Part shown: positions 1 to 9,082 of the stretch, one piece after another | How positions within the stretch are numbered: the stretch's first letter is position 1 | Layout: the number at the start of each line of letters is the position of its first letter | DNA from: Syntrophomonas palmitatica JCM 14374 | GTDB lineage: Bacteria; Bacillota; Syntrophomonadia; Syntrophomonadales; Syntrophomonadaceae | DNA length: 64,000 bases | Assembly: GCF_001311885.1 (NCBI RefSeq) | Contig: NZ_BBCE01000012.1 | Location: forward strand, 32,261 to 96,260 | Reading direction: 5' to 3' | Program-made: the position numbers and the translations under genes | Notes under the pieces: generated by a model | Told to the model about the DNA's origin: nothing | Seen by the model: only the letters and a program-made list of their open reading frames with translations | Database searches by the model: none

Positions 1-75
1 GTACTTTTCCACCCGTTCTCTGGTCATTCCCAGAGCACCTAAACCAAAATAAAAGGCATCTCTGAACATACGCAT
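1..75 (-). CDS. phasin-like protein, N-terminal end only
   Basis: Only the first 25 codons lie in the window; the gene runs off the left edge. The start ATG at 75 follows an AGGAGGG ribosome site at a good distance. The visible residues include YFGLGALGMTRERVEKY, which resembles the start of small Firmicutes phasin-family or polyhydroxyalkanoate-regulator-like proteins (usually a glycine/leucine-rich stretch, then charged helices). The family call rests on this short stretch alone, so it is tentative. Confidence 0.5.
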   Translation of the reverse strand, partial: MRMFRDAFYFGLGALGMTRERVEKY

Positions 76-320
76 ATCATCCCTCCTGGTCTTGATTTCT
101 GGTACCGGCTTTAGCATAACACATAATTTAACTGTTTTCTATCGTGTACCTAACGGAGGATTTTTATTCCTAAAAATGGCTCAGCAGCTTTTTACAAAAG
201 ATTGACCATTTAACTCTTAATCAGAAGGTTCTGTCTCCATTGCCTCTCAGCTTGTGGGTTAGGGGACGATCATTTTTTGACACACTATACCTGACTAACA
301 ACAGCTTCTATTTTAGGCCC

Positions 321-349
321 TTGATTTCTTATAATCGACCATATATAAT
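321..349 (+). promoter_or_regulatory. sigma-70/A promoter for tRNA-Lys
   Basis: A TTGATT -35 box (321-326) and a perfect TATAAT -10 box (344-349) are separated by 17 bases. They sit about 20 bases upstream of the mature tRNA 5' end, so transcription would start just before the tRNA. Confidence 0.7.
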
Positions 350-369
350 ACTAATTGCGAATAAACCAC

Positions 370-446
370 GGGCCATTAGCTCAACTAGGCAGAGCAGGTG
401 ACTCTTAATCACAAGGTTGCAGGTTCGATTCCTGCATGGCCCACCA
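370..446 (+). tRNA. tRNA-Lys (anticodon CTT)
   Basis: Cloverleaf readable by eye: acceptor stem GGGCCAT/ATGGCCC, D arm with GCTC/GAGC, anticodon loop CTCTTAA giving CTT, T arm GCAGG-TTCGATT-CCTGC, and an encoded CCA end. The top pair of the anticodon stem is a G-A mismatch. It reads AAG lysine codons and stands alone between its own promoter and a terminator. Confidence 0.95.
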
Positions 447-459
447 TTAAAGAATAAAG

Positions 460-492
460 AAGCCTCCGGTATTCGGAGGCTTTAAGTTTTTT
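460..492. terminator. bidirectional rho-independent terminator
   Basis: The stem AAGCCTCCG / CGGAGGCTT has a five-base loop and is followed by T-rich sequence on both strands. It ends the tRNA-Lys transcript on the plus strand and the SprA-family gene on the minus strand. Confidence 0.85.
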
Positions 493-511
493 GAATGTAC
501 GTGTATTTTTA

Positions 512-1342
512 TTAGGCCACTATATCTAATATTCGTGATATAGTTCCGGCTCCGGGGCGAACCTTCTCCACCATTTTCCTAATCTGTTCCACAAAAGCAT
601 TGGTCTTTGTAGTGTTGTCTCCAGAGGTATTTTCAGATTCACGTGTCATTTTAAGTGTCGAACTCAACCGATGGCTGTAGTCCATATTAGGCTTATCGGC
701 TTTAGGTTTGAGGTCATTTGATTTCGCAGCTGTCACATCTTCATTCGCGTTGCCGGTTGATGATTTAGTTTGCGTTAACTGTTGGGCTTTCTCCATAATT
801 TCTTTGCTTAATTCCTGGCTGGCCTGCATTTTCTCCTGTCCAGCCTGGGCTGCCACAGCCATATCCTGAGCTGATGGGTCCATAGGCGCCAGGGCAGCTC
901 TCTGCACTTGATCCATAATCTGCACGGTTTCGCGGGGACTGTTTCCCCGGGGTGCATGTATCGGTACTTCGCCTCCGTTAATATATCTTTTCCCATCTGG
1001 GCCTGTTGTATATTCATAACTAATCGGCCCGGTAAAACGACCTCCAGCAGCCTTATGCGCCTGTTCATGTGACTGCACTTTCCGCTCAATAGTCTTTAAT
1101 TGCTGAATAATCCGAAGTTCTCTCTCATCCTGGGTAGTACCGGATAGTTCAAGTTTGTCTTTCGGGTTGAGATTATCCCCGGACGTTTTATTTTCACTTG
1201 GCTTGCTTTTTCTATATTCAGATGATTCTACATTATCTTTGAAAACACCGGACTGAACCCGTTCAATTTTATCCAGCTCCTTATCCGGGCCTTGCTGATA
1301 AGCACCTATTAAACTGCTGTTAATAATACGGTCTGATATCAT
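512..1342 (-). CDS. SprA-related (PF12118) putative metalloprotease family protein
   Basis: A 276-residue protein with no signal peptide. The conserved core lies roughly between residues 85 and 180: an HEQAH (HExxH-type) motif, then a GG-R-F-TGPISYEYTTGPDG stretch, a GGEVPI motif and a PxDPSAQD motif, followed by a Q/A-rich helical segment. This matches the SprA-related family, also annotated as putative metalloprotease CJM1_0395 family. Protease activity is assumed from HExxH and is not established as far as I know. N- and C-terminal parts are low-complexity and polar. Start ATG at 1342 has a GGTGAGGGA site. The gene stands alone and ends at the terminator shared with tRNA-Lys. Confidence 0.8.
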   Translation of the reverse strand: MISDRIINSSLIGAYQQGPDKELDKIERVQSGVFKDNVESSEYRKSKPSENKTSGDNLNPKDKLELSGTTQDERELRIIQQLKTIERKVQSHEQAHKAAGGRFTGPISYEYTTGPDGKRYINGGEVPIHAPRGNSPRETVQIMDQVQRAALAPMDPSAQDMAVAAQAGQEKMQASQELSKEIMEKAQQLTQTKSSTGNANEDVTAAKSNDLKPKADKPNMDYSHRLSSTLKMTRESENTSGDNTTKTNAFVEQIRKMVEKVRPGAGTISRILDIVA

Positions 1343-1449
1343 TCCCTCACCTATTTCCCTTTATAACCGTATTCAATATCTATATACTTAATTTAACAAT
1401 AACCAGCAAATACAACTGTTATCCGGCCAAGTAAAATCATATTTGCAGG

Positions 1450-1596
1450 TTATTTTCCCAGTTCGTCTGCCAGGGCTTTGCTCTTTTCCGATAATATCAA
1501 GGCAAGATGGGCAGCATCCTTGTTTTTGCCTAAAATCAAGGTTGCTGCCAAATCAGCAAAAAGGTTTTTAAGTTCCATAAATAGTTTGGTTACCAA
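1450..1596 (-). CDS. small hypothetical protein, 48 aa
   Basis: A short open frame starting at TTG 1596, with a strong GGAGGTAG ribosome site eight bases upstream (an internal ATG at 1578 is less well placed). The product is a single amphipathic, Ala/Leu/Lys-rich helix-like peptide containing LFADLAATLILGKNKDAAHL. I recognise no family. The plus-strand frame over the same bases has no ribosome site and looks like a shadow. Support is the ribosome site plus a plausible composition only. Confidence 0.45.
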   Translation of the reverse strand: MVTKLFMELKNLFADLAATLILGKNKDAAHLALILSEKSKALADELGK

Positions 1597-1736
1597 TTAT
1601 CCTACCTCCATCTTTGAGCCAGGATTCACAACGCAACTTAAAAATATTTATGATGATAGCTGCCCTTATTATACAACATTTAGACAAAATAGAGTTCCGA
1701 ATTTTTTACATTAAAGACTGAAATGCGCCAATAAAA

Positions 1737-1776
1737 AATAATGAGACATAAACCCTAAGTTTCACGTCTCATTATA
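1737..1776 (-). terminator. rho-independent terminator after the Mrp/ApbC gene
   Basis: The stem TAATGAGAC / GTCTCATTA (1739-1747 and 1766-1774) has an 18-base loop. On the minus strand it is followed by a TTATTTTTTATT run, just past the stop codon of the Mrp-family gene. Confidence 0.7.
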
Positions 1777-1803
1777 TTACCAATTTTTATGAATATTCTA
1801 AAT

Positions 1804-2654
1804 TTAATTTTCCCCGCTGGCCATTTTGCTTAATAGCTTATCAGCTATGGAACTCATTTCTTTTGATTCGTAATCTTCAATCTGCCCTGCATCCAGCATG
1901 GAATTTAATCTGGAATCCCAAGGCAAACTGCCTAAAAAGTCTATTTTAGTTTCGGCAGCGACCTTTTCACCCTGCGACTTGCCGAATATTTCCAGCTTCT
2001 CGTTGCAATGCGGGCAAACCGCATAACTCATATTCTCGATCATACCCAGTATAGGAATCTTCATTTTTTGCGTCATTTTAATGGTCTTTTTGACCACCAT
2101 AAAAGACAAGTCCTGCGGTGACGAAACAATTATGATCCATTAACCGGCAGACTCTGCATTACGGTAAGAGGAACATCCCCCGTTCCAGGCGGTAAATCAA
2201 CCACCAGGTAATCTAGTTCTCTCCAGTCGGTTTCATCCCAAAACTGTTTTACCGCCCCTGCTAGTAACGGACCGCGCCATATTACCGGATCATCCTCATT
2301 GGGCAGGAAGAAATTTATGGATATTAATTTTATTCCCAATTTAGTTGTCGGCGGCATAATTCCGAACTCACTGGCCTGCATATGGGGCTGGCTGATGCCA
2401 AATGCTTTAGGTTGGCTGGGACCGGTTATATCAGCATCCAATACGCCTACTTTCAAACCTTTTTTCGCCAGGTTAGCCGCCAGGAGTCCCGTTACTGAAG
2501 ATTTGCCGACTCCGCCCTTACCGCTCATTATAACGATTACGTTTTTAACATCATTCAAAGCCCCATGCAAAGCCTTTTCTATTTCAGTTCCGCACTGACT
2601 TGGATCAGTTGAACAACTTCCCTGTGATGGACAGCTATTACAATTATCCGACAT
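1804..2654 (-). CDS. Mrp/ApbC (NBP35-type) Fe-S cluster carrier ATPase, frameshifted
   Basis: P-loop ATPase that carries and delivers iron-sulfur clusters in the cytoplasm. The N-terminus has the cysteine-rich lead CNSCPSQGSC typical of anaerobe versions, then the deviant Walker A MSGKGGVGKSS, VLDADITGPS and the DLPPGTGD motif. The C-terminal half has the CPHC pair that holds the shared cluster. The frame breaks at about 2133-2137: after LPVNG the reading must move by one base to give IIVSSPQDLSFMVV. One base appears to be missing (851 nt, two more than a multiple of three). The ATG at 2654 has a GGAAAGGAGA site. Length of about 283 residues after repair is normal for the family. Confidence 0.88.
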
Positions 2655-2860
2655 ATTAAGTCTCCTTTCCATTTTTTGCCCTTTGAGGTCATTAATCTAG
2701 TCAACATTATACCTCGACATTTCGCCAAGTAACAGATTCTATACGATTTTAACCAGAAAACAGCGACAGATCATCACAGATTTGGAGGTGTTTTTTGCAG
2801 CTAATTGCTTATGCACTATTTTCCTTTATGTATGTTTGTGGTCCGTGCCCTTGAGGGATA

Positions 2861-3313
2861 CTATTCATTAGTTTGTTTAAAGGAAAGAGTTTTAATCCCC
2901 AGCTTTTCATCAAGTATTCTTTGACTGCCGCTGCCGCAGATCTCCATAATTACAGCCTCTACTACCAGGTAAACCTGGTTTTTTTCACGCAGACAGCCGG
3001 TTATAACTGTATCTGCGCGCCCTAGAGAACCATGTATGTGCAGTATTGCTTCACCGTTTTCATCACGAAATGATGTTCCCAAAGCTATTATTTCTCGGCC
3101 ATCATTAAAGACGCGGATCACCGGGTCGGGAGGGATTACGGCTTCCCTGGGTCCCACCACCACCTGGCCTTGTTTGATGGCTCCAAGTAAAAAGAAAACC
3201 GCAGCTTCAAGTTTTTCAGTTTCAATAAGGTTTTTTAAACATGCCATAAGGTCATCGCCGTGTTCCATTTTAGCGTTGAATATTCTCCCTATGGTTCCAG
3301 AACGGTATATCAC
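2861..3313 (-). CDS. PPC (DUF296) domain protein
   Basis: A 150-residue single-domain protein. It resembles the plant-and-prokaryote-conserved (PPC/DUF296) fold, with internal motifs EAAVFFLLGAIKQ, the ALGTSFRDENGEAILHIHGSLG core carrying the conserved histidine pair, and a TVITGCL segment. Bacterial members are usually stand-alone trimers, often annotated as DNA-binding by analogy to plant AT-hook proteins, although here no AT-hook is visible. Start is GTG 3313, preceded by AGGAGG. It is transcribed alone. Confidence 0.8.
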   Translation of the reverse strand: MIYRSGTIGRIFNAKMEHGDDLMACLKNLIETEKLEAAVFFLLGAIKQGQVVVGPREAVIPPDPVIRVFNDGREIIALGTSFRDENGEAILHIHGSLGRADTVITGCLREKNQVYLVVEAVIMEICGSGSQRILDEKLGIKTLSFKQTNE

Positions 3314-3534
3314 CTTTCAGCCTCCTGAAATTTATTTTTTTAGTCTATCACACAAGTTTCGAGGTTCATACAAATTCGCATCCCGCTCGCAACCATATTT
3401 GTCACCTGTAATAAAACAACGCCATGCACTCTACACGCTGCTAAAGAAATCTGGTATATTGTCTTTAGCAGTCATATTGTAAGAAATCACAGGACTCTAA
3501 CGTATATTTATTAAGAATCAAGGAGCTGATAGAC

Positions 3535-4129
3535 TTGACCAGCGACGAATCCCTGGCAGTTCAGGCTCTTGAGGGTGATTTGGCGGCTTTTGAGGAATTG
3601 GTTGACCGCTATAAAAACCGTATTTTTTCTGTTGTTTATAGAATGGTGGGTCAGTACCAGGAAGCCGAAGATATTACTCAGGAAGTTTTTATCCATCTCT
3701 ACCAAAAGCTGTACCAGTTTGATCGTGATAAGAAATTTAGTCCATGGGTTTATCGCATTGCCTGCAATACCAGTATCACCGAACTACGTAAAAAGAAACG
3801 TATCGTCTGGTTGGAACTGGATGATGTACATTCAACCGCTTACGATAATCAAAATATCGCTGCCGACTATGATCTTATCACACTATGAACACGAGGAACT
3901 GAGAAGGGAAATAGATGCCGCTATAATGGAATTACCTGAAGCTTACCGATCTGTTATTATCATGCGTTTTCAACTTGATTTAAACAACCAGGAAATAGCT
4001 GATGTGTTAGGCATTAGTAAAGAAAACGTAGAAGTCAAAGTTCACCGGGCTCGCAAGGCCCTGCGCAAGGTTTTGGTTCAGCGCTGGAATGAAAGGGGGA
4101 TGCCTTATGAACTGCCAGCAAGTAAATAA
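3535..4129 (+). CDS. ECF RNA polymerase sigma factor, frameshifted
   Basis: SigW/RpoE-type extracytoplasmic-function sigma factor of about 198 residues. Region 2 shows AFEELVDRYKNRIFSV, the YQEAEDITQEVFI motif and an FSPWVYRIA stretch; region 4 shows LPEAYRSVIIMRF and a helix-turn-helix LNNQEIADVLGISKENVEVKV. The frame shifts by one base at about 3871-3880, in the linker between regions 2 and 4, just where DYD should run into SHYEHEELRREI. The start is TTG 3535 behind AAGGAG. It overlaps the following anti-sigma gene by 23 bases, so the two are translationally coupled and probably autoregulated as a pair. Confidence 0.9.
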
Positions 4130-5202
4130 TCTTATCTGGGATTATTGCGATGGTTTGCTTTCTCCTGAATCCAGAGCCGAATTTGAAACCCATCTGAATG
4201 AATGTAATGCCTGCAACGAACTAACCAGGTTAACCAGCCTGGAAAATGAAGCTATTAAAACCCTGCCCGATATGGTTGTAAGTGATAATTTTACCTCTCA
4301 GCTCATGTTGACTATCGCTTCACCCGGTAGCCAGGCAGCGGTATATCCGTTTTCTGTGTCAAGTAGTCGCCGTAAATTTGCCTTCGGACCTTTCTCCTTG
4401 ATTGGCGCCATAGCCGCATTGCTGCTGATGTGTTTTAGCTTCTGGCCTGATTTACAGCACAATCAGATTGCTATGGATAACATCACAGAAAATAGACCTG
4501 GTAAGCAAGTAATAAAACCAGATGCGGCTGCCAGTAAATCTGCAAAACAGACTCCTGACAAAAGCAAACTAGGTTGGTGGACTCGCTGACAATTTTGCCG
4601 GTCCGGAAGTAAATTTAAATAAGTCTATATCATCTGACAGTACGGTTTTAAAAGCTGCCCGCCAAGAAGAGCCCAAACCTCAACTTAGTATACCGGAAGG
4701 TACTAAATACGCAGCGCCTGCCGCTAAACCAAGCGAAGATGGTGTTATGACGGCCAGTTCGTCTGATGAGAATAATCCGGTATATGACAGCAAAAAGCAA
4801 TTTGTGCTACCTGATGTGGGTAATTTGCCAGACTCTTATCAATTGCTCGAGAGTACATGGGAAAACGGAGCCCGGATTTTGGTTTATTCAATTGCCGGAA
4901 GTAAAGAAACCATGCGTATCAGCCTGGCTCTTGCCAGTGAGTCCGCAATTTCTCACAGTACCAGCCGGGCGCTTAAGTCGGAACAGATTTTAGAAGATGG
5001 AGGCGCAAAGGCGCATGTACAAACCGCCACCGGGGCAGCAGAAAATACAGTTATCCGTAATTTGTCATTTAACAATACCCTTTATCAGTTAACCATAAAA
5101 TCTAGTGTTGACGTCAATGAACTAATAAAACTGGCCAGCCAGATTGAACTGCAGGAAGAAAAACCTGCCGCAGATTCTTCATCGGCAAATAATGATGAAT
5201 GA
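4107..5202 (+). CDS. zinc-finger anti-sigma factor with extracytoplasmic domain, frameshifted
   Basis: Membrane anti-sigma partner of the upstream ECF sigma factor. Residues 1-40 carry a zf-HC2-type HLNECNACNEL zinc-binding motif, which would hold the sigma factor. One transmembrane helix follows at about residues 93-115 (FSLIGAIAALLLMCFSFW). The long outer part is Ser/Ala/Lys/Pro-rich and then folds into a C-terminal domain containing LPDSYQLLEST and ENGARILVYSIAG. A frameshift at about 4571-4580 splits it: GLADNFAGPEV continues in another frame with no stop until 5202. Start ATG 4107 is inside the sigma gene and has a GAAAGGGGG site. The C-terminal sensor domain is not one I can name. Confidence 0.82.
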
Positions 5203-5274
5203 CCTCTTTGGAATTACAAAACCCGGGCCAGGATATAAACAAAACGTCCGGCGGACCACAAGCGTTATACATTT

Positions 5275-5370
5275 AGATAGCCGCGTCGCTGACCTCCTCG
5301 TAATGACAGCACGGTTGTTTCGGAAGGTAAGCCTTTGTTATGCCATTGGCAACACAGCAAAGCAATCTTT
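5275..5370. repeat. paired dispersed inverted repeat, copy A
   Basis: Left arm 5275-5315 and right arm 5341-5370 are degenerate inverted copies of a short element whose idealised arm reads about CATTGCGAGCGCAGCGAAGC. In the left arm it is seen as CCGCGTCGCTGACCTCCTCG and in the right arm as CAACACAGCAAAGCAATC. Similar pairs recur at 16709, 26507 and 28726. The rest of the 412-base gap (5203-5614) holds only the terminator at 5448. Confidence 0.55.
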
Positions 5371-5447
5371 TCCCGTTTTCTTATCAACGACAGAGCTGCG
5401 GTACTGCCATTTGCGCTGACACCTTAGTATGGACAATAAAATCACTC

Positions 5448-5493
5448 TAAGGCGTCCTTCAGAGAACCTTCGGTTTATGAAGGACGCTTTTTT
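5448..5493 (+). terminator. rho-independent terminator
   Basis: Ten-base-pair stem GCGTCCTTCA (5452-5461) / TGAAGGACGC (5478-5487) followed by six T residues. It ends the sigma/anti-sigma transcript. Confidence 0.85.
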
Positions 5494-5614
5494 ATGATAG
5501 TTTTCATTGTGCCTTATAAAAGTGCGTTCTACATAATGTATATGGGCAGGAAACTTATAATTTCGTGATAAAATGGCTATGTTGATATCAGGTCAAATTG
5601 AGAGGATAGCCCAA

Positions 5615-6339
5615 ATGAGCAGCCGGTTAGTAAAAAAGATATTTCGTCAGGTCAGAGACGCTAACCTCCGTTACCATATGGCGGAAGACGGCGATCGTAT
5701 TGCCGTTGCCATGTCCGGAGGCAAAGACAGTTACACCATGCTGCATTTTCTACAGCTCTTAATAAAACATACCCCGCTGCGTTTTGAACTGCTGCCGGTG
5801 TATTTGGATCTGGCTGGAATAATGATATAACGCCTATTCAGGGTTTCTGCCGTGATATAAATCTGGAATTGAGGGTCGAGTTCAGCAATATTGGGAAGGT
5901 TGTTTTTGATACCCGCCAGGAAAAAAACCCCTGCGCGCTTTGCGCAAACCTTCGGCGCGGAGCTTTGGTACGTGTCTCCAAAGAACTAAACTGCAATAAG
6001 CTGGCTCTGGGCCACCACCTGGATGATGCGGTTAATACTTTATTTCTTTCTATGCTTTACGAAAGACGTTTACATCTTTTTAAACCTTCTACCTATATGG
6101 ATCGCAGCGATATAACCGTTATACGTCCTTTGGTTTATGTTGAAGAAAGGGATATAGTCCGTTACTGTGAAAGCATTGGCATTATTCCTGTCAAGAACAA
6201 CTGTCCGGCTGACGGCATTAGTAAAAGAAGCGAAGTAGCCGATTTAATAGATCAAATGGAGAAAACCCATCCTGGCGCCAGGCGAAAAATAATTGCGAGT
6301 ATGGAAAATATAGATCCTGGTTCTTTTTGGAATTATTAA
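5615..6339 (+). CDS. TtcA-family tRNA 2-thiocytidine synthetase-like protein, frameshifted
   Basis: Adenylating PP-loop enzyme of the TtcA/TtuA family, which thiolates tRNA. Visible motifs are SGGKDSYTML (PP-loop, residue about 35), CALCANLRRG (CxxC that binds a catalytic Fe-S cluster) and LGHHLDDAVNT. The C-terminal part shows RPLVYVEERDI and the NNCPADG cysteine. The frame breaks at about 5806-5814, where YLDL should continue into GWNNDITPIQGFC; one base seems missing. Start ATG 5615 has GAGAGG upstream. After repair it is about 242 residues, typical for short TtcA-like proteins of Clostridia. Family certain, exact tRNA target not. Confidence 0.85.
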
Positions 6340-6377
6340 CGAACACCTGTTTTATTCTTCCCCACCTATGTTATAAT
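6340..6377 (+). promoter_or_regulatory. lexA promoter with SOS (LexA/DinR) box
   Basis: CGAACACCTGTTTT at 6340-6353 is close to the Firmicutes LexA box CGAAC-N4-GTTCG, with the right half degenerate. A perfect TATAAT lies at 6372-6377. The box overlaps where the -35 should be, the expected layout for LexA autorepression. Confidence 0.65.
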
Positions 6378-6403
6378 GAAAAACAAAAGTGGGAGGTATG
6401 TTT

Positions 6404-7024
6404 GTGTCCAAAAACCAGTCTCTCACAAATAGACAAGAGATGATAATCGAATATATAAGGCAGAAAATAAAAAGCAGCGGTTATCCCCCTTCAGTACGGG
6501 AAATCGGTGATGCCGTAGGGTTGAAATCAAGTTCTACCGTACATGCTCACCTTTTGCATTTAGAAGAAAAAGGGTTCCTGCGCCGCGATCCTGCCAAACC
6601 CCGCGCGATTATTCCTGTGGAAATGTCCGCCCCGGAAATACTTAATGAAACCATAACCCTTCCCGTTGTTGGCCGTGTAGCCGCCGGTACCCCCATTACC
6701 GCCCATCAAAACATAGATGATTATATTCCTGTTCCGGCCAGTTTTGTAGGCAGCGGAACCCACTTTATGCTCAGGGTGCAGGGTGAGAGTATGATTGAAG
6801 CCGGTATAATGGACGGTGATTATCTGATCGTCCGTGAACAGGCGGTAGCCAGTAATGGAGAAATTGTTGTAGCCCTGGTGGATGATGAAGAGGCCACCGT
6901 CAAACGCTTCTATCGCCGCGATAAATATGTGGAACTAGTACCTGAAAATTCTGCCATGCAGCCCATAATCAGCGACCACGTTCAGGTCCTGGGCCGCGTA
7001 ACCGGCCTCCTGCGCAGGATGTAA
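6404..7024 (+). CDS. lexA: LexA repressor / autoprotease
   Basis: SOS-response repressor. Residues 1-65 form the winged helix DNA-binding domain (LTNRQEMIIEYI, GYPPSVREIGDAVGLKSSSTV). The RVAAGTP segment contains the Ala-Gly self-cleavage site, and the C-terminal S24 peptidase domain has the catalytic serine in QGESM and the lysine in ATVKRF. Of the possible in-frame starts, GTG 6404 is chosen because it is seven bases past the GGGAGG site; this gives 206 residues, the usual LexA size. The SOS box upstream indicates autoregulation. It ends at a terminator shared with glnA. Confidence 0.97.
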   Translation: MSKNQSLTNRQEMIIEYIRQKIKSSGYPPSVREIGDAVGLKSSSTVHAHLLHLEEKGFLRRDPAKPRAIIPVEMSAPEILNETITLPVVGRVAAGTPITAHQNIDDYIPVPASFVGSGTHFMLRVQGESMIEAGIMDGDYLIVREQAVASNGEIVVALVDDEEATVKRFYRRDKYVELVPENSAMQPIISDHVQVLGRVTGLLRRM

Positions 7025-7102
7025 TCATGTTAGCATTAAACGCGGACTAACGCAGATTTATAATCAACTTAAGAGCAAGTAGTTAAAACTTCTTTAATAT
7101 AT

Positions 7103-7149
7103 AAAAACGCTGAATGTTTTATTTTCCTTCCAAAACATTCAGCGTTTTT
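7103..7149. terminator. bidirectional terminator between lexA and glnA
   Basis: A long perfect stem, AAAAACGCTGAATGTTTT and its complement (7103-7120 and 7132-7149), has an 11-base loop. The A and T runs at its ends make it work in both directions for the converging genes. Confidence 0.9.
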
Positions 7150-7179
7150 CTTACTTAATCTGCATATTCAGCATCTTGG

Positions 7180-8508
7180 TTAAAACTTCTCCAGGTATTC
7201 TTGGATCTCCCAGTCGTAAACACGTGAGCTGTAGTTTTCCCATTCTTTCATTTTGGCCAGTACAAAACGGTCAAATATATGAGGTCCTAAAGCCTCCTGG
7301 ATCAATTTATCCTGGCGTAATTCATCAACAGCTTCGTACAGATTTTCCGGCAAGGACTCAATACCCTGTTTTTTGCGTTCCGGCAAATCCATTTCAAAGA
7401 TGTTTTGATCAACTGGTTCCGGAGGCATAATCTTATTTTTTATACCATCCAAACCCGCCTTCAGTATTACCGCTAATCCCAAATACGGGTTGCAGCTGGG
7501 ATCAGGGTTACGCACTTCGATTCTGGTGCTGATGCCACGCTTGGCTGGTATCCTTATCAACGGACTGCGGTTGCGGTACGACCAGGCTATATAGACCGGT
7601 GCCTCATAACCAGGCACCAAACGCTTGTATGAATTAACTGAGGGATTGGTTATGGCTGCATTGGCACGGGCATGTTTCATCACCCCGCCGATGAAATACT
7701 TACAGGTTTCACTAAGGCCATCAGGCGTACTGGGGTCATAAAATACGTTTTCCCCTTTGGAAAATAGTGATACATGCATATGCATCCCCGAACCGTTAAT
7801 ACCGAAAACCGGCTTGGGCATGAATGTAGCATGCAGGCCATGCCTCTGCGCCACAATCCGCACGGCAATACGGAAGGTTACAATGCTATCGGCAGTACGC
7901 AAGGCATCATTGTATTTAAAATCAATTTCATGCTGTCCTGGAGCTACCTCATGATGAGCGGCTTCAATTTCAAATCCCAAAGTCTGCAGGACTTCCACCA
8001 TATCGCGGCGGGCTTCCTCGCCTTTATCCACCGGGGGCAGATCAAAATAGCTGGCTTTATCCTGTGTTTTCAGGGTTGGCATCCCGTTTTCATCCAACTC
8101 AAACAAGAAGAACTCGGGTTCCGGCCCAACTTGCATGCTGTAGCCCATTGACGCGGCTTCCTCACACGCACGCTTCAGGCAGTAACGAGGACATCCCATA
8201 AAAGGCTGTCCTTTATCATCAAAAATATCACAGATAATACGGGCGGTACGGGCAGATGAACCGGGAGAAATCCAGGGTAGGATCAGAAATGTGGACGGGT
8301 CAGGTTTCAGGTACATATCCGATTCTTCGATACGCACAAAACCTTCTATTGATGAGCCGTCAAACATCAGCTCTCCATCCAATGCCTTTTCAAGCTGGTC
8401 ATCGGTAATTGATATTGCCTTCAACACGCCCATAATATCTGTAAACTGCAGGCGTATAAATTTTACGTTTTCCTCTTTAACCTTTTGCATAATGTATTCT
8501 TTATTCAT
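7180..8508 (-). CDS. glnA: glutamine synthetase, type I
   Basis: Makes glutamine from glutamate, ammonia and ATP; central ammonium assimilation. The 442-residue length and lack of the adenylylation insertion fit the GSI-alpha form of Firmicutes. Motifs include DGSSIEGFVRIEESDMYL, GPEPEFFLF, HHEVAPGQHEIDF, GINGSGMHMHVS and NRSPLIRIP. Start ATG 8508 follows GGAGGGG. I see no clear GlnR/TnrA palindrome in the 70 bases upstream. Together with ynbB upstream it recalls the ynbB-glnR-glnA order of Bacillus, but glnR is absent and a DUF456 gene takes its place. Confidence 0.97.
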   Translation of the reverse strand: MNKEYIMQKVKEENVKFIRLQFTDIMGVLKAISITDDQLEKALDGELMFDGSSIEGFVRIEESDMYLKPDPSTFLILPWISPGSSARTARIICDIFDDKGQPFMGCPRYCLKRACEEAASMGYSMQVGPEPEFFLFELDENGMPTLKTQDKASYFDLPPVDKGEEARRDMVEVLQTLGFEIEAAHHEVAPGQHEIDFKYNDALRTADSIVTFRIAVRIVAQRHGLHATFMPKPVFGINGSGMHMHVSLFSKGENVFYDPSTPDGLSETCKYFIGGVMKHARANAAITNPSVNSYKRLVPGYEAPVYIAWSYRNRSPLIRIPAKRGISTRIEVRNPDPSCNPYLGLAVILKAGLDGIKNKIMPPEPVDQNIFEMDLPERKKQGIESLPENLYEAVDELRQDKLIQEALGPHIFDRFVLAKMKEWENYSSRVYDWEIQEYLEKF

Positions 8509-8578
8509 TATACATACCCCTCCGTTAGACGTGTAAATTTAACCTAATAAATTTATCATATTCCTGATATATTGGCAA

Positions 8579-9062
8579 TTAAAAAACCACCACCAAAAAT
8601 GAAATCAATATACCCAGGGCCAGTATAAGGTTGAATACCATACCGGAGAACAACCCTAAGATGGTGCCCAGCCCTGCTTTTACGGCCTTTTCCAGGTTAC
8701 GTAATTCTAAATACTCACCTATCACTGCCCCTAAAAAGGAACCAATAAATATACAGGGGGGGAAAGAAGAAAATACCTGCAATCACGCCAATTACCGCTC
8801 CCCATGTACCTGCCTTGCTGGAACCGAAATACTTGGCTCCCCATACGGCTGAAGCGTAAGATACCAGCACGGATAACAGGGTTAAGCCGGCCAGGATCAT
8901 TAAGTAATTGGCTTTGATCTGGTGAAAACCCTCGTACCAGCCGTAAGCCGCCGCGGTTAAAAATACCAGGACCACTCCGGGCAAAGCAGGCAGAACCGTA
9001 CCTGCTACCCCGACCAGCATTAATATGATTGCAAGTACCAAAACCAGTGTATCAACATTCAT
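8579..9062 (-). CDS. DUF456 family membrane protein, frameshifted in a G7 run
   Basis: Small polytopic protein of about 161 residues. It has five or so hydrophobic helices (starting VLVLAIILMLVGVAGTVLPALPG) and the repeated glycine-rich motif GAVIGVIAGIFFFPP / GSFLGAVIGEYLELR that marks the DUF456 family. Function unknown. The frame breaks in a run of seven G at 8756-8762; six would restore FFPPCIFIGSFLG. That is one of the clearest homopolymer errors in the window, although length variation of such a tract could in principle be real. ATG 9062 has GGGGGG upstream. Confidence 0.82.
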
Positions 9063-9082
9063 ATTATTCCCCCCACATTTAT

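Noticed and set aside
2795..2854. 19-codon frame (TTG start) after a GGAGGTG site, ending in a CGPCP-like tail
   Set aside because: Too short to support, no neighbour logic and no terminator; a chance ribosome-like site cannot be excluded.
5144..5419. Open frame overlapping the end of the anti-sigma gene
   Set aside because: It runs through the dispersed repeat, has no ribosome site, and its composition is not protein-like.
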